A stretch of DNA of 64,000 nt from contig NZ_JAAVTX010000007.1 of assembly GCF_012163145.1 (NCBI RefSeq), positions 62,001 through 126,000 on the forward strand. The letters run 5' to 3'. Positions 25,201-34,513 of this stretch are shown here, in pieces. The notes under the pieces are model-generated. The model worked only from the letters and a program-made list of their open reading frames with translations, was not told the origin of the DNA and did no database searches. How positions within the stretch are numbered: the stretch's first letter is position 1; each line of letters opens with the position of its first letter. The position numbers and the translations under genes were made by a program. The stretch comes from Falsiroseomonas frigidaquae (lineage in GTDB: Bacteria; Pseudomonadota; Alphaproteobacteria; Acetobacterales; Acetobacteraceae).

Positions 25201-27522
25201 ATGCGCATCCTGGTCGTCTCCCCCACGCCAAGCCATCCGCAGGACGCCGGCAATCGCGCCCGCATCCATGCCGTGCTGTCGGACCTCAAGGCGGCCGGGC
25301 ACAGCATCACGCTCTGCCTGCTGGACCGTGAGAAGGTCGCACCGGAACATCTTGATTCCATGCGAGACGCATGGGACGAGCTGATCCTGGTGCCGCATGA
25401 TCGCGCCCAGGAGAGGCCGAGCCTAGGCGGCAGCTTCGGGCTGGATGACTGGGTGCAGCCGGCGCTGGAGGATGTGCTGGTGACGCTCGCCGTCCGCCGG
25501 CCGGGCTTCGACATGGTGCTGGTGGAATACGTCTTCCTGAGCCGCGCCTTCACCTTCTTCCCGCCGCCCAACCTGCGCTTCGCCGCCCCGGTACTGAAGG
25601 TGCTGGACACGCATGACCAGTTTGGCGGGCGCGACCAGCGGCTGCGCGCGCTGGGCCTGAACCCGTCCTTCTACTTCACCACACAGGCGGAGGAGGCGCG
25701 CGGCTTCGGCCGGGCCGACCTGGTGCTGGCGATCCAGGACGAGGAGCGCGCCGCCTTCGAGGCCTATAGCCCGAAGCCCGTGCTCACTTTGGGCCATCTC
25801 CCGGCCGGCGATCGCCCGCCCTTGCCGCCGCGGGCGCCGGATGGCCGCTTCGTCATCGGCTATCTCGGCAGCTCCAACCCGATGAATACCCGCGCGCTGG
25901 ACCGTTTCCTGGCGGCGCTGGACCTGCCGGCGCTGGCCGCCGCCGGGGCCGAGATCCGCATTGCCGGCAGCGCCGCGGGCCATCTGCAGGCCGCACCCGG
26001 CCTGGCGCTGATGGGCCCGGTGGCGGATCCGGATGACCTGTATGCCGCCGTGGACCTGGTGGTGAACCCGCATGAGGGCGGCACCGGGCTGAAGATCAAG
26101 ACGGTGGAGGCGCTGTCCCGCGGTCGCCCCGTTGCCGGCACGGCGGAAGCCTTCGCCGGGCTGGAGCCGCAGGCGGCCTTCCATGCCGCCGCCGATGCGA
26201 TGGCGCTGGCCGGCCTAGTGCAGCGCGCGGTGCAGGACCCGGCGCTGCGGCCGCGCATCGCCGCCGCCTCCGCCACGCTGTGGCGCCGCTATTCTGCGCG
26301 GGTGGCGGCCGAACAGCGCCGCCTCGCCAGCCCCGCCATGCTGCGGCTGGCGATGGACCGGCCACGCACGCTGCTGGTGACCGACCTCCGCTTCTGGGAG
26401 GAGCGGCTGGGCAACCACGCGCGCATCGCCGCCCTGGCCCGTGCGGCGCGGACGGAGATGGATCTCGACCTGTTCTTCATCGGCACCATGTCGCCGTCCG
26501 AGATATCCTACGCCAAGGCGCTGCTGGGCGGCCGGTCCCGCATCTTCCCCACGGGGGCGCTGCCGCCGACACCGGATGCGCGGCTGCCACCGGGGCTGAC
26601 GCCCTTTGAACGGCGCTCCACCATCGCGGCCGCGCTGCCCGCCTTCGCCAGCCACCTGGCCGCCAACCCGCCGGATGCGGTGGTGCTGGAATACATCCGC
26701 CTGTCCTACCTGCGCCACGCGATCCACCAGCCGGTGCTGACGGTGCTCGATACGCACGACATCATGTCGCTGCGCGCCCGCAACTTCGCCCATTTCGGCC
26801 GGCGCCACTTCATCGAGATCAGCGTGCAGGAGGAACTGCGGATCCTTTCCGGCTTCGACCAGTTGCTGGCGATCCAGCAGGACGAGTTCAACTGGCTCGA
26901 TGCCCTGCTGCCCGGCCGGGTGATGCTGGCGCCGCATGTCGTCTCGGTGCAGCCGCGGGCGCCGCGTGATGCGGAAGGGCCGGTGCGGGTCGGCTTCATC
27001 GGCGGCGACAGCCCGATGAACCGGGATGGGCTGACCTGGCTGCTGGATCAGGTCTGGCCGGCGATCGCGCCGCTGGGCGCAGAACTGCATGTCGCCGGCG
27101 ATGTCTGCACGACCATGCCCGCCGGGCGGCCCGGCGTGGTGCTGCATGGCGCGGTGCCGCGGCCGGAGGATTTCCTGACGACGCTCGATATCGGGGTGAA
27201 CCCGGTGTTCTACGGCGGTGGGCTGAAGATCAAGACGGTGGAGTATCTCAGCCACGGCCTGCCGAGCGTGCTGACGGCGGAGGCGCTGTACGGCATCACC
27301 GGCGGCGCGGGCGAGGCCTATGCGCTGGCGGAGGACCGCGCCGGCTTCGTCGCGCAGCTGGCCGGGCTGGTGCTGGACCCGGCGGCACGGCTGCGCATGG
27401 GCGAGGCGGCGCTGGCCTTCGGCCGCCGCCACTTCGCCCCCGCGGCGCTGGCGCCAGCCATGCGGAACCTGGCCGGCCTGGCCCGCGGCGTGCCACGCCC
27501 CGCCGCCGCGGCGCGCGCCTGA
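25201..27522 (+). CDS. Two-headed glycosyltransferase (tandem GT4-like domains)
   Basis: A 773-residue protein made of two successive glycosyltransferase halves. Half 1 (about 1-375) starts RILVVSPTPSHPQDAGNRAR and has the donor-site region VNPHEGGTGLKIKTVEALSR (about 289). Half 2 (from about 388) starts TLLVTDLRFWEERLGNHARI and has VNPVFYGGGLKIKTVEYLSH (about 666). Both halves share VLDTHD, an LAIQ-DE segment and GYLGSSNPMNTRALDRFL / GFIGGDSPMNRDGLTWLL, so the gene arose by internal duplication of one GT-B unit. The ATG at 25201 is where family similarity begins. It is probably the first gene of the plus-strand glycan block, and acceptor and sugar are unknown. Confidence 0.8.
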   Translation: MRILVVSPTPSHPQDAGNRARIHAVLSDLKAAGHSITLCLLDREKVAPEHLDSMRDAWDELILVPHDRAQERPSLGGSFGLDDWVQPALEDVLVTLAVRRPGFDMVLVEYVFLSRAFTFFPPPNLRFAAPVLKVLDTHDQFGGRDQRLRALGLNPSFYFTTQAEEARGFGRADLVLAIQDEERAAFEAYSPKPVLTLGHLPAGDRPPLPPRAPDGRFVIGYLGSSNPMNTRALDRFLAALDLPALAAAGAEIRIAGSAAGHLQAAPGLALMGPVADPDDLYAAVDLVVNPHEGGTGLKIKTVEALSRGRPVAGTAEAFAGLEPQAAFHAAADAMALAGLVQRAVQDPALRPRIAAASATLWRRYSARVAAEQRRLASPAMLRLAMDRPRTLLVTDLRFWEERLGNHARIAALARAARTEMDLDLFFIGTMSPSEISYAKALLGGRSRIFPTGALPPTPDARLPPGLTPFERRSTIAAALPAFASHLAANPPDAVVLEYIRLSYLRHAIHQPVLTVLDTHDIMSLRARNFAHFGRRHFIEISVQEELRILSGFDQLLAIQQDEFNWLDALLPGRVMLAPHVVSVQPRAPRDAEGPVRVGFIGGDSPMNRDGLTWLLDQVWPAIAPLGAELHVAGDVCTTMPAGRPGVVLHGAVPRPEDFLTTLDIGVNPVFYGGGLKIKTVEYLSHGLPSVLTAEALYGITGGAGEAYALAEDRAGFVAQLAGLVLDPAARLRMGEAALAFGRRHFAPAALAPAMRNLAGLARGVPRPAAAARA

Positions 27523-27563
27523 GCGCCGGCGGCCGGCTTGGCGCCGCCGCGCCCGCTGGGCTA

Positions 27564-28883
27564 ATGCCCTGCCACGGTGACAACATGCCAGGACCAGAGC
27601 AGATGAGCCGCGCGCCGGAACAGGCCGCCGGCCCCCGGACCGATCCGCCCGGCATCCTGCCCGGCGCGGGCGTGCCCGGGCGGCTCGGCCATCTGCTGAT
27701 CCTGCTGCCCTCCTCCGGCTTCGGTGGCACGGAGGGGCATACGGCGCAGCTTGCCGCCCGGCTGGCGAACCAGCCGGGCCTGCGCGTCACCCTGGCGGCG
27801 GAGCCCGCCCTGCTGCCGGCGCTGGCCGCCGCAATGCCCACGGGATTGCCCCCGGGATCGGCCGCGCCGCGCCTGCATCCCGCCGCCATCGGCTGGAGCG
27901 GCCGCGCGCCTTCCACGGATGAGATCGCGGCGCAGGAGGATGCAGCACGGGCGGCGATCGCCGCGCTGGCACCGGACATCCTGCTGATCCCCCTGCCCTG
28001 GCCCAATGCGGGGCTTGGCCTGCTGCGCGCCGCCGCGGACCTGCCCCGGCTGGTGGTGGTGCATCTGGCGCCGGAGGCTGAGCCGGGCAGTATCGCCGAG
28101 GCACTGCCCGGGCTGCGGGCAGCGGGCGCCGCGTGGTGCGCCGTCTCGCCGCCTGGTGCGCGCCGCGCCGCGCGATTCTTCGGGCTGCCGGAGGGCGCCG
28201 TCGCGCAGGTGGACAACCCGGCCCCGCCGCCGCCCCTGGCCGACCGCGCCTTGCTGCGCGTGGCACTGCGCAACGCGCTCGGGCTGCATGCCGATGCGCC
28301 GCTGCTGCTGTTCGTCGGGCGGCTGGAGAAGACCAAGGGCGCGCAGCATCTGCCTGCCATCGCCGCGGCGGCGGGCATGACTTTGGCCTGCGCCGGCGCC
28401 GGCCCGCTGCGGGCGGAGCTGGATCGCAGTGCGGCGGCGGACCCGGCCTGCCGGCTGCGGCTGCTCGGCCACCTGGCCGATCCCGCCGCCTGGTACTTGG
28501 CGGCGGATGCGCTGGTGCTGCCATCCGTGCTGGAAGGCCTGCCGCTGGTGTTTCTCGAAGCCGCGGCGGCGGGCTGCCCCGTGGTGGCGACGGAAGCGGC
28601 GCTGGAGGGCCTGGGCGAGGCCGCGTCAGACCTTGCGCGGCTGGTGAAGACGCCGGACCAGGCGGCATTCGGCGCCGTGCTGCGCGCCTTGCTGGCGGAC
28701 CCCGAGGGCGCCGCGGCGCTGGCCGGCCGGGCCAGGGCGGAGGCCGCCCGCCGGTCCTGGGACCGCATCCTGCCCGAATGGCTCGGCCTGCTGCGGGCCG
28801 CCGGCGCCCGCCATGCGCTGGCTCCGTCCCGCGCCGCCAGCCTGGCCCCGAATCTGGCTACCGAACCGGAGACGCCTGCATGA
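27564..28883 (+). CDS. Glycosyltransferase family 4 protein
   Basis: A retaining GT-B glycosyltransferase, cytoplasmic or membrane-associated. The domain starts at LLILLPSSGFGGTEGHTAQL. The C-terminal donor domain has LLFVGRLEKTKGAQHLPAIA and ADALVLPSVLEGLPLVFLEA, in which the E-x7-E motif (EGLPLVFLE) is intact. It has 439 residues from the first ATG; ATGs at 27585 and 27603 would shorten a Pro-rich, poorly conserved leader. The stop overlaps the next gene (ATGA), showing translational coupling to a protein of unknown function. Confidence 0.85.
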   Translation: MPCHGDNMPGPEQMSRAPEQAAGPRTDPPGILPGAGVPGRLGHLLILLPSSGFGGTEGHTAQLAARLANQPGLRVTLAAEPALLPALAAAMPTGLPPGSAAPRLHPAAIGWSGRAPSTDEIAAQEDAARAAIAALAPDILLIPLPWPNAGLGLLRAAADLPRLVVVHLAPEAEPGSIAEALPGLRAAGAAWCAVSPPGARRAARFFGLPEGAVAQVDNPAPPPPLADRALLRVALRNALGLHADAPLLLFVGRLEKTKGAQHLPAIAAAAGMTLACAGAGPLRAELDRSAAADPACRLRLLGHLADPAAWYLAADALVLPSVLEGLPLVFLEAAAAGCPVVATEAALEGLGEAASDLARLVKTPDQAAFGAVLRALLADPEGAAALAGRARAEAARRSWDRILPEWLGLLRAAGARHALAPSRAASLAPNLATEPETPA

Positions 28884-30916
28884 CCGAGTTCCTGATCGGC
28901 GCCGCTGAACGTGCCGCCCTGGCGGCCGGGGAGCCTGCCGTGGTGGCAGCCGCCGGCATGAAGGGGCTCGATACGCTGCCGCTGGTGGTGCTGCGGCCGG
29001 TGCAGGGGGTGCTGCGGCGCGGCGCGGCGGATGGCCCGGCTGAGTCGTTCCCGCCCGGCCTGGCGCCGCTGGCGCTGCTGGCACCGGATGCCGCCGCCGC
29101 CGCCGCCCTGGCGGCCGGGCTGCCGCAGGGGGTGCCGCAGATCCTCGGCCCCGACCCGCTGCCGGCGCTGCTCGACCTGGCGCTGCAGGCCCTGGCCGCG
29201 GCGCAGGCGGCGCGGATCGCGCTGCAGGGCCAGCCCGGCAGCCGTCCGCCGGCCATGCGCAGCCTGGTGATCGACCTGCCGCCGCTGGCCACCGCCAATG
29301 CGCCACCCGAGCAGGTGACGCAGCATCTCGGCCGGCCGGCGGAGGGGTTGTGCGGCATCGCGCTGCATGTCGCCGCCGCCCGCGCCACCGCCGCCAGCCT
29401 GCTGCGCGTGCGCCTGCTGGCGGCCGGGCGGGTGCTCGGCGCCTGGACCCTGCCCGGCGATCTGGTCACCGCCGGCTGGCTCCAGCTGGACCTGCCGGAG
29501 CCGGCCTCGCCCGGCGCAGCGGAGGCGGTGCTGGAGGTGGGCGTGGAGCTCGCTTCCGGCGAGGTGCTGGTGCTTTCCAGCGCCGGCACCGGCCCCGCCG
29601 CGCCCCTGGCGCTGCGGGCCGAGACGGCGGAGCCGCACCACCTGGTGCTGCCCTGGCAGTTCGACTGGGCGGCCTGTGGCGTGGCCGCGCCGCGCCCCGG
29701 CCTGGCGCTGCCGGTGCCGCGGCAGGCCTGGGACGCCGCCCGGGTGGATGGTGCCGAGGCAAGCTTCGCCGCCGCCGGGGCGGAGGCACCGCGGATGATG
29801 CTGGAGATCCCGCCCGGCGCCGAGGCACGGCTGGACCTGCCGACCCTGCCGCCCGGTGCGGCCGACCTGGCGCTGGCCGAGCTGCATTGCCGGCTGGGTG
29901 AGCCGGCGGGGCTGCAGGTGGCCTTGCAGGCGGGGCCGGAAGCCGGGCCGGCGCGGGACAGTGGCTGGCGCATTCCCGACCCCGGCGGGGCGCTCCGCAT
30001 CGCCCTGCCGCTGCCGGCCGGGCTCGGCGGCGCGGTGCGTCTGGGCCTGGCGTTCCGCAACCGGGGCGCCGCCGCGGTGACGGTGGAGGTGGCGATGCTG
30101 GCGCTGATGGCCGGCGCGGCCGGGGTGACGCGGCGGGTGCCGCCGCAGGCGCGCATCGTGCCCCACATGGCAGCCTCCGCGCCGCAGCTTCAGGTGCCCC
30201 TGCCCGCCTTCGTGCCCGCGGCAACGGAACAGGAGCCGGAATCGTCCCGGCCGGAATTGTCTCGGGGCGAGGCCTTGCCGGCTGCCGGCCTGCCGGGTCC
30301 GGCGCCGCAGCCCGCCGCGCCGCCGCCGCCGCTGGCCGGTGGCGAGGCCGGCGCCCCGGCGCCCGCCCCGGCGCCCGCCACCACGCCGATGACGCTGGCC
30401 GCCCCGACGCCCGCCGCGGGGAGCGAGATGGCGCCCGGCGGGGCGGATTTCCAGGACATCAAGCTGCACCAGCACAGCGTCAATGCGGATGGCAGCTACC
30501 GGCACATCGAGCTCGGCCTGAGCGGACTGGTCTCGGCCAGCGGCGTGTGGCGGGAGGTGCGGCTGAAGCTGTTCGACCGCCGTGGCACGATCGGGCTGGA
30601 ATTCCGGCGCATCAAGGGCTGGCCGCAGATGTTCGAGGCCTGGCCGCAGGGCGGCAGCGACCAGTTCGGCCCCTATTGGCGGCTGGAGACGGAGGCCGCG
30701 GCGACGGCGCTCGCGCGGCTCACCTCCGCGCAGGACCGCGCCATGCTGGCGGCGCTGCTGGAACTGCTGCCCTCCCTTGTCCGCCGCGCCGCGCGCGTCG
30801 CCGGGCTGCCGGCGGAGGAACAGGAGGCCTGGGCCGATCGCGGCCGTGCCCTGGTGGCGGCGGTGGATGCGGCACGGCTCGGCCCCACCCGCGTCACTGC
30901 TACTGGTCCGGGCTGA
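28880..30916 (+). CDS. Unrecognised 678-residue protein of the glycan island (possibly DUF6212 family)
   Basis: I do not recognise this gene with certainty. The 678-residue chain is rich in Ala, Leu and Pro and has no signal peptide or clear membrane span. The first 430 residues look like repeated beta-sandwich segments (LRVRLLAAGRVLGAWTLPGD, LVLPWQFDWAACG). A Pro/Ala linker follows at about 440-520. The best-conserved-looking part is C-terminal: DFQDIKLHQHSVNADGSYRH (about 523) and GLEFRRIKGWPQMFEAWPQG. Coupling to the GT4 gene suggests a role in glycan display or carbohydrate binding. Its last 17 bases overlap the convergent sulfotransferase gene. The DUF6212 label is from memory and needs a profile search. 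Confidence 0.6.
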   Translation: MTEFLIGAAERAALAAGEPAVVAAAGMKGLDTLPLVVLRPVQGVLRRGAADGPAESFPPGLAPLALLAPDAAAAAALAAGLPQGVPQILGPDPLPALLDLALQALAAAQAARIALQGQPGSRPPAMRSLVIDLPPLATANAPPEQVTQHLGRPAEGLCGIALHVAAARATAASLLRVRLLAAGRVLGAWTLPGDLVTAGWLQLDLPEPASPGAAEAVLEVGVELASGEVLVLSSAGTGPAAPLALRAETAEPHHLVLPWQFDWAACGVAAPRPGLALPVPRQAWDAARVDGAEASFAAAGAEAPRMMLEIPPGAEARLDLPTLPPGAADLALAELHCRLGEPAGLQVALQAGPEAGPARDSGWRIPDPGGALRIALPLPAGLGGAVRLGLAFRNRGAAAVTVEVAMLALMAGAAGVTRRVPPQARIVPHMAASAPQLQVPLPAFVPAATEQEPESSRPELSRGEALPAAGLPGPAPQPAAPPPPLAGGEAGAPAPAPAPATTPMTLAAPTPAAGSEMAPGGADFQDIKLHQHSVNADGSYRHIELGLSGLVSASGVWREVRLKLFDRRGTIGLEFRRIKGWPQMFEAWPQGGSDQFGPYWRLETEAAATALARLTSAQDRAMLAALLELLPSLVRRAARVAGLPAEEQEAWADRGRALVAAVDAARLGPTRVTATGPG

Positions 30917-31718
30917 GCCAGGCCTCCAGCCGCGCGGCGACGGCATCCCACCGCGCCGCGAAGTGGCGGTACAGCGCCAGGTCGAGCGCATTGGTCGCGG
31001 CGATTCGCGCCGCCAGCGCCGGGTCGGCGAGGCGTGCCGCGATCTCCTCCCGTTCCGCGGCAGCCGCGGCGTTCACCCGCAGCCGGGCCGCTGGCGCCCG
31101 CGACTGGCCGAGCATCCGGGTCAGCGCGCGGAAGCTCGGCAGGTAGCGTTCCTGCAGGCCGAGGAAGGCGAAATTCGCCTCGACATGCGCGATCGCCGCG
31201 CCGGCATCGCCCGCATCCAGCACCGGCTTCGGCACCAGATGCCGCGCTGTCCGGTTGCGCTGGCCGGGCAGGTCCAGGAAGGCGTCGAAATCCGGCACGC
31301 GCCGGCGCACCTCCTCCGCCAGCGGGTGCATCGGGGAGCGTTGGTACAGGTAGTCCGAGACCAGCCGCGCGGCCGGTTCGCGCAGCATGGTGAACAGCCG
31401 CGTGCCCGGCACGCCCTGGACGATGCGCGCGACATGACGCTGCTGCACATGGCCGGAGGCGAAGCGGAAGGGCGTTTCCCGCCACGCCGCCAGCGCCTGT
31501 TCCACCGCCGTGTCGTAGCGCTGCAAGGCGGGGCGGCTGCGGTCGAGATGGTCGATGTGCAGGCTGCGATAGGGCTGCAGGCCGGTTGCGATGTCGGCTG
31601 TCAGCGACGACCCGGCGGTCTTCGGCACATGCACGAAAAGCCAGAGCGGCGGCGCCGGCTGCAGGGCGGCGAGCCAGGCCTCGAAATCGCCATCGAAGAA
31701 GGCGCGCAGCGGCGGCAT
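30900..31718 (-). CDS. Sulfotransferase family 2-like protein (1)
   Basis: A predicted PAPS-dependent carbohydrate sulfotransferase of 272 residues. The 5'-phosphosulfate loop is [20 protein letters not shown] (about 24-43), and the 3'-phosphate-binding motif is RLFTMLREPAARLVSDYLYQ with the conserved Arg and Ser. FASGHVQQRHV and LGLQERYLPSFRALTRML fit the PF03567 type. It is the last gene of the CysNC-sulfotransferase-sulfotransferase run, 7 bases after its paralogue. Acceptor unknown; a surface glycan is inferred from neighbours. Confidence 0.82.
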   Translation of the reverse strand: MPPLRAFFDGDFEAWLAALQPAPPLWLFVHVPKTAGSSLTADIATGLQPYRSLHIDHLDRSRPALQRYDTAVEQALAAWRETPFRFASGHVQQRHVARIVQGVPGTRLFTMLREPAARLVSDYLYQRSPMHPLAEEVRRRVPDFDAFLDLPGQRNRTARHLVPKPVLDAGDAGAAIAHVEANFAFLGLQERYLPSFRALTRMLGQSRAPAARLRVNAAAAAEREEIAARLADPALAARIAATNALDLALYRHFAARWDAVAARLEAWLSPDQ

Positions 31719-31725
31719 GCCCGGT

Positions 31726-32511
31726 TCAGGCCAGCGCCGCGCGCAGCGCCGGCTCGGCCCGCCGCAGACCCTCCGCGAAATGCGTGTACAGCGCGCAGTC
31801 CAGCGGGTTCAGCGCACGGATGCGCTCAGCCATCGCCGCGTCCACCTCCGCCCCGCCATCCTCATCCGTGTTGACGTTGGCGCGCAGATGCGGCGCTTGC
31901 TGGCGGCCGGCGAGCGCGGTGAGGGTGCGGAAGGACAGGTCGTACATCTCCTGGATGCCGACGAAGGCGAAGTGGCGCGTCACATGCTCGATGCAGGCGC
32001 CGGCATCGCGCGTTGCCAGGATCTCCCGCGGCAGCAGGTGCTGCGCCGCCTTGTCCATCTCGCCCCGCGCTTCGAGATAGGCCGCGAGGCTGGGCACGCG
32101 CCGGCTGAAGGCGGCGTGGCCCGGATGGCGAGGCGACCGCTGGTGGCGGTAGTCGGAGACCACGCGCGCCACGGGGTCGCGCAGCATGGTGATGAAGCGC
32201 GCCCGGGGCATCTGCGCGGCGATGCGCGTGATGTGGCGTCCGACGATGTGGCCGGAGGCGAAGCGGATGCCGCGCGGCCCAGCCTGTTCCAGGAAGCGCG
32301 CCACCGCATCGTCCAGACGGTCGCTGAAGCTGCGCGAGGTGTCCGTGTAGTCCACATGGATGTTGATGTCGGGCGGCAGGATGGCGGCCAATTCGGCACG
32401 CAGCGAGGTGCCGGCGGTCTTCGGGACATGCACGAAGATGCAGGGCGCCTCGCCCAGCGCGGCGTCGCGCAGGAAATCCGCGATCCGCCCTTCGAACAGC
32501 GCCCGCATCAT
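31726..32511 (-). CDS. Sulfotransferase family 2-like protein (2)
   Basis: A 261-residue paralogue of the downstream protein. The PAPS loop is [20 protein letters not shown], and the 3'-phosphate site is [20 protein letters not shown]. It also has [36 protein letters not shown] and the C-terminal [16 protein letters not shown] (compare NALDLALYRHFA in the paralogue). Its ATG overlaps the stop of the PAPS-forming cysNC gene by 4 bases, so supply and use of PAPS are translationally linked. The two genes are a tandem duplication that has since diverged. Confidence 0.85.
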   Translation of the reverse strand: MMRALFEGRIADFLRDAALGEAPCIFVHVPKTAGTSLRAELAAILPPDINIHVDYTDTSRSFSDRLDDAVARFLEQAGPRGIRFASGHIVGRHITRIAAQMPRARFITMLRDPVARVVSDYRHQRSPRHPGHAAFSRRVPSLAAYLEARGEMDKAAQHLLPREILATRDAGACIEHVTRHFAFVGIQEMYDLSFRTLTALAGRQQAPHLRANVNTDEDGGAEVDAAMAERIRALNPLDCALYTHFAEGLRRAEPALRAALA

Positions 32512-34409
32512 GCGCCGCCCGGGACGCCGCCCAGCACGGCGCGCACATGCGTAAGCACGCGCGCCGCCGCCTCGGTCGGCGTCTGGCCCTGCGTCTCGAT
32601 CCGCAATTCGGGATGCTCCGGCGCCTCATAGGGGCTGCTGATGCCGGTGAAGTTGCGGATGGTGCCCTCGATCGCGCGGGCATAGAGGCCCTTGGGGTCG
32701 CGCCGGATGCAATCCTCGATCGGCGTGTCGACGAACACCTCGATGAACTCGCCCTCGCCCATCATCTCCCGCACCATCTCGCGTTCGGCGCGGAACGGCG
32801 AGATGAAGGAGCACAGCACGATCAGCCCGGCATCGACGAACAGCTTCGCCACCTCCCCCACCCGGCGGATGTTCTCGACACGGTCGGCATCGGTGAAGCC
32901 GAGGTCGCGGTTCAGCCCGTGACGCAGATTGTCGCCGTCCAGCGTGTAGGTATGGCGCCCTTCCGCGTGCAGCGCCTGTTCCACCAGCTTGGCGATGGTG
33001 GATTTGCCGGAGCCGGACAGGCCGGTGAACCAGATCGCCAGCGGCTTCTGGTGGTCCAGCGCCGCGCGCGCGGCCTTGTCCACCAGGAATTCCTCGGTGT
33101 GGATGTTGGTGGCGCGGCGCAGGCTGAAGGCGACCATGCCGGCGCCGGCGGTGCGGTTGCTGAAGCGGTCCACCAGCACGAAGGCGCCGGTCTGCCGGTT
33201 CTCCGCATAGGGGTCGAGCGGCAGGCGCTGCGCCGCGGACAGGTTGCAGAAGCCGATCTCGTTCAGTTCCAGCCGCCGCGCCGGCTGGTGCTCCAGCGTG
33301 TTCACATCCACCCGGTGGCGGATCGAGGTGATGGAGACGGGCGTCCACAGATTGCCCGCGCGCATCAGGTATTGCCGCCCGGGCAGCAGCGGTTCCTCGT
33401 CCATCCACAGGACATGGGCGGCGAACTGGTCCGTCACCGTGGGGCGGTCGGCGGGCGGGGCGAGTACGTCGCCGCGCGCCACATCCACCTCATCCGCCAG
33501 GCAGATGGTGACGGCATCCCCGGCCACCGCCGCCGTCTGCTCGCCATCCGGGCCGAGGATGCGCGCCACGGTGCTGGCCTTGCCGGAGGCAGCGACCACC
33601 AGCGCATCTCCGGTCGCGACGCGGCCGGAGGCGACTGTGCCGGAGAAGCCCCGGAAATCCTGGTTCGGCCGGTTCACCCATTGCACGGGGAAGCGGAACG
33701 GCCGCGTCGCCGCCTCGGCCTCCGGCTCCACCTGTTCAAGGTGGGAGACCAGCGTCGGGCCGCGATACCACGGCATATTGCCGGACGCGCTTGAGACATT
33801 GTCGCCGAAGCGCGCGGAGACCGGCACCGGCAGCATCGAATGGAAGCCGAGCCCCGCGGCGAAGCGGGTGAAATCGCCGGTAATGCGGTCGAACACCGCC
33901 TCGTCGAACCCCACCAGGTCGATCTTGTTCACCGCCAGGACAACATGCCGGATGCCGAGCAGGGAGCAGATATAGGCGTGGCGCCTGGTCTGCGTCAGCA
34001 CGCCGCGACGGGCATCGCACAGGATGACGGCGAGGTCGGAGTTGGAGGCACCGGTCGCCATGTTGCGGGTGTACTGCTCATGCCCCGGCGTATCGGCCAC
34101 GATGAAGCTGCGGCGCGGCGTGGCGAAGAAGCGGTAGGCGACATCGATGGTAATGCCCTGCTGGCGCTCCGCCTCCAGCCCGTCCACCAGCAAGGCGAGG
34201 TCGATTTCCTCCCCCACCGTACCATGCTTGCGGCTGTCCTTGGCGATCGCCGCCAGCGTGTCCTCCATGATCAGCCGGCTGTCGAACAGCAGACGGCCGA
34301 TCAGGCTGGACTTGCCGTCATCGACGGAGCCGCAGGTGAGAAAGCGCAGCAGGCCCCGCTGGTCGGGTCCACGCTGATCAGGCATGGCGGCGTGGCGGTG
34401 GCTGTCCAT
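32508..34409 (-). CDS. cysNC: Bifunctional sulfate adenylyltransferase subunit 1 / APS kinase (CysN/CysC fusion)
   Basis: The N-terminal half is the GTPase subunit of ATP sulfurylase: P-loop GSVDDGKS (27-34), [12 protein letters not shown], and [11 protein letters not shown]. The C-terminal half is APS kinase, which makes PAPS: P-loop GLSGSGKST (about 464-472), [15 protein letters not shown] and the [18 protein letters not shown] lid. Start ATG at 34409 (633 residues); a later ATG at 34385 is possible. The same NodQ-like fusion serves sulfation in rhizobia. Unusually, cysD, the catalytic adenylyltransferase subunit that normally lies directly upstream, is missing here; the upstream neighbour is divergent cysQ. 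Confidence 0.95.
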   Translation of the reverse strand: MDSHRHAAMPDQRGPDQRGLLRFLTCGSVDDGKSSLIGRLLFDSRLIMEDTLAAIAKDSRKHGTVGEEIDLALLVDGLEAERQQGITIDVAYRFFATPRRSFIVADTPGHEQYTRNMATGASNSDLAVILCDARRGVLTQTRRHAYICSLLGIRHVVLAVNKIDLVGFDEAVFDRITGDFTRFAAGLGFHSMLPVPVSARFGDNVSSASGNMPWYRGPTLVSHLEQVEPEAEAATRPFRFPVQWVNRPNQDFRGFSGTVASGRVATGDALVVAASGKASTVARILGPDGEQTAAVAGDAVTICLADEVDVARGDVLAPPADRPTVTDQFAAHVLWMDEEPLLPGRQYLMRAGNLWTPVSITSIRHRVDVNTLEHQPARRLELNEIGFCNLSAAQRLPLDPYAENRQTGAFVLVDRFSNRTAGAGMVAFSLRRATNIHTEEFLVDKAARAALDHQKPLAIWFTGLSGSGKSTIAKLVEQALHAEGRHTYTLDGDNLRHGLNRDLGFTDADRVENIRRVGEVAKLFVDAGLIVLCSFISPFRAEREMVREMMGEGEFIEVFVDTPIEDCIRRDPKGLYARAIEGTIRNFTGISSPYEAPEHPELRIETQGQTPTEAAARVLTHVRAVLGGVPGGA

Positions 34410-34513
34410 TTCGGTCCCGTACGGCTCCTGCACGCCCTGCTTGCCCTTTCGGCTATCCCATGACCACCCTCGGCGCGGCAAGATGTGCAACGAGCCTTGG
34501 GACTCAACGAGCC

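Noticed and set aside
27296..30991. Very long open frame on the minus strand opposite the glycosyltransferase block
   Set aside because: It is antisense to three well-supported plus-strand genes, its peptide is Arg/Gln/Gly-rich with no domain, and such mirror frames are expected at this GC content.
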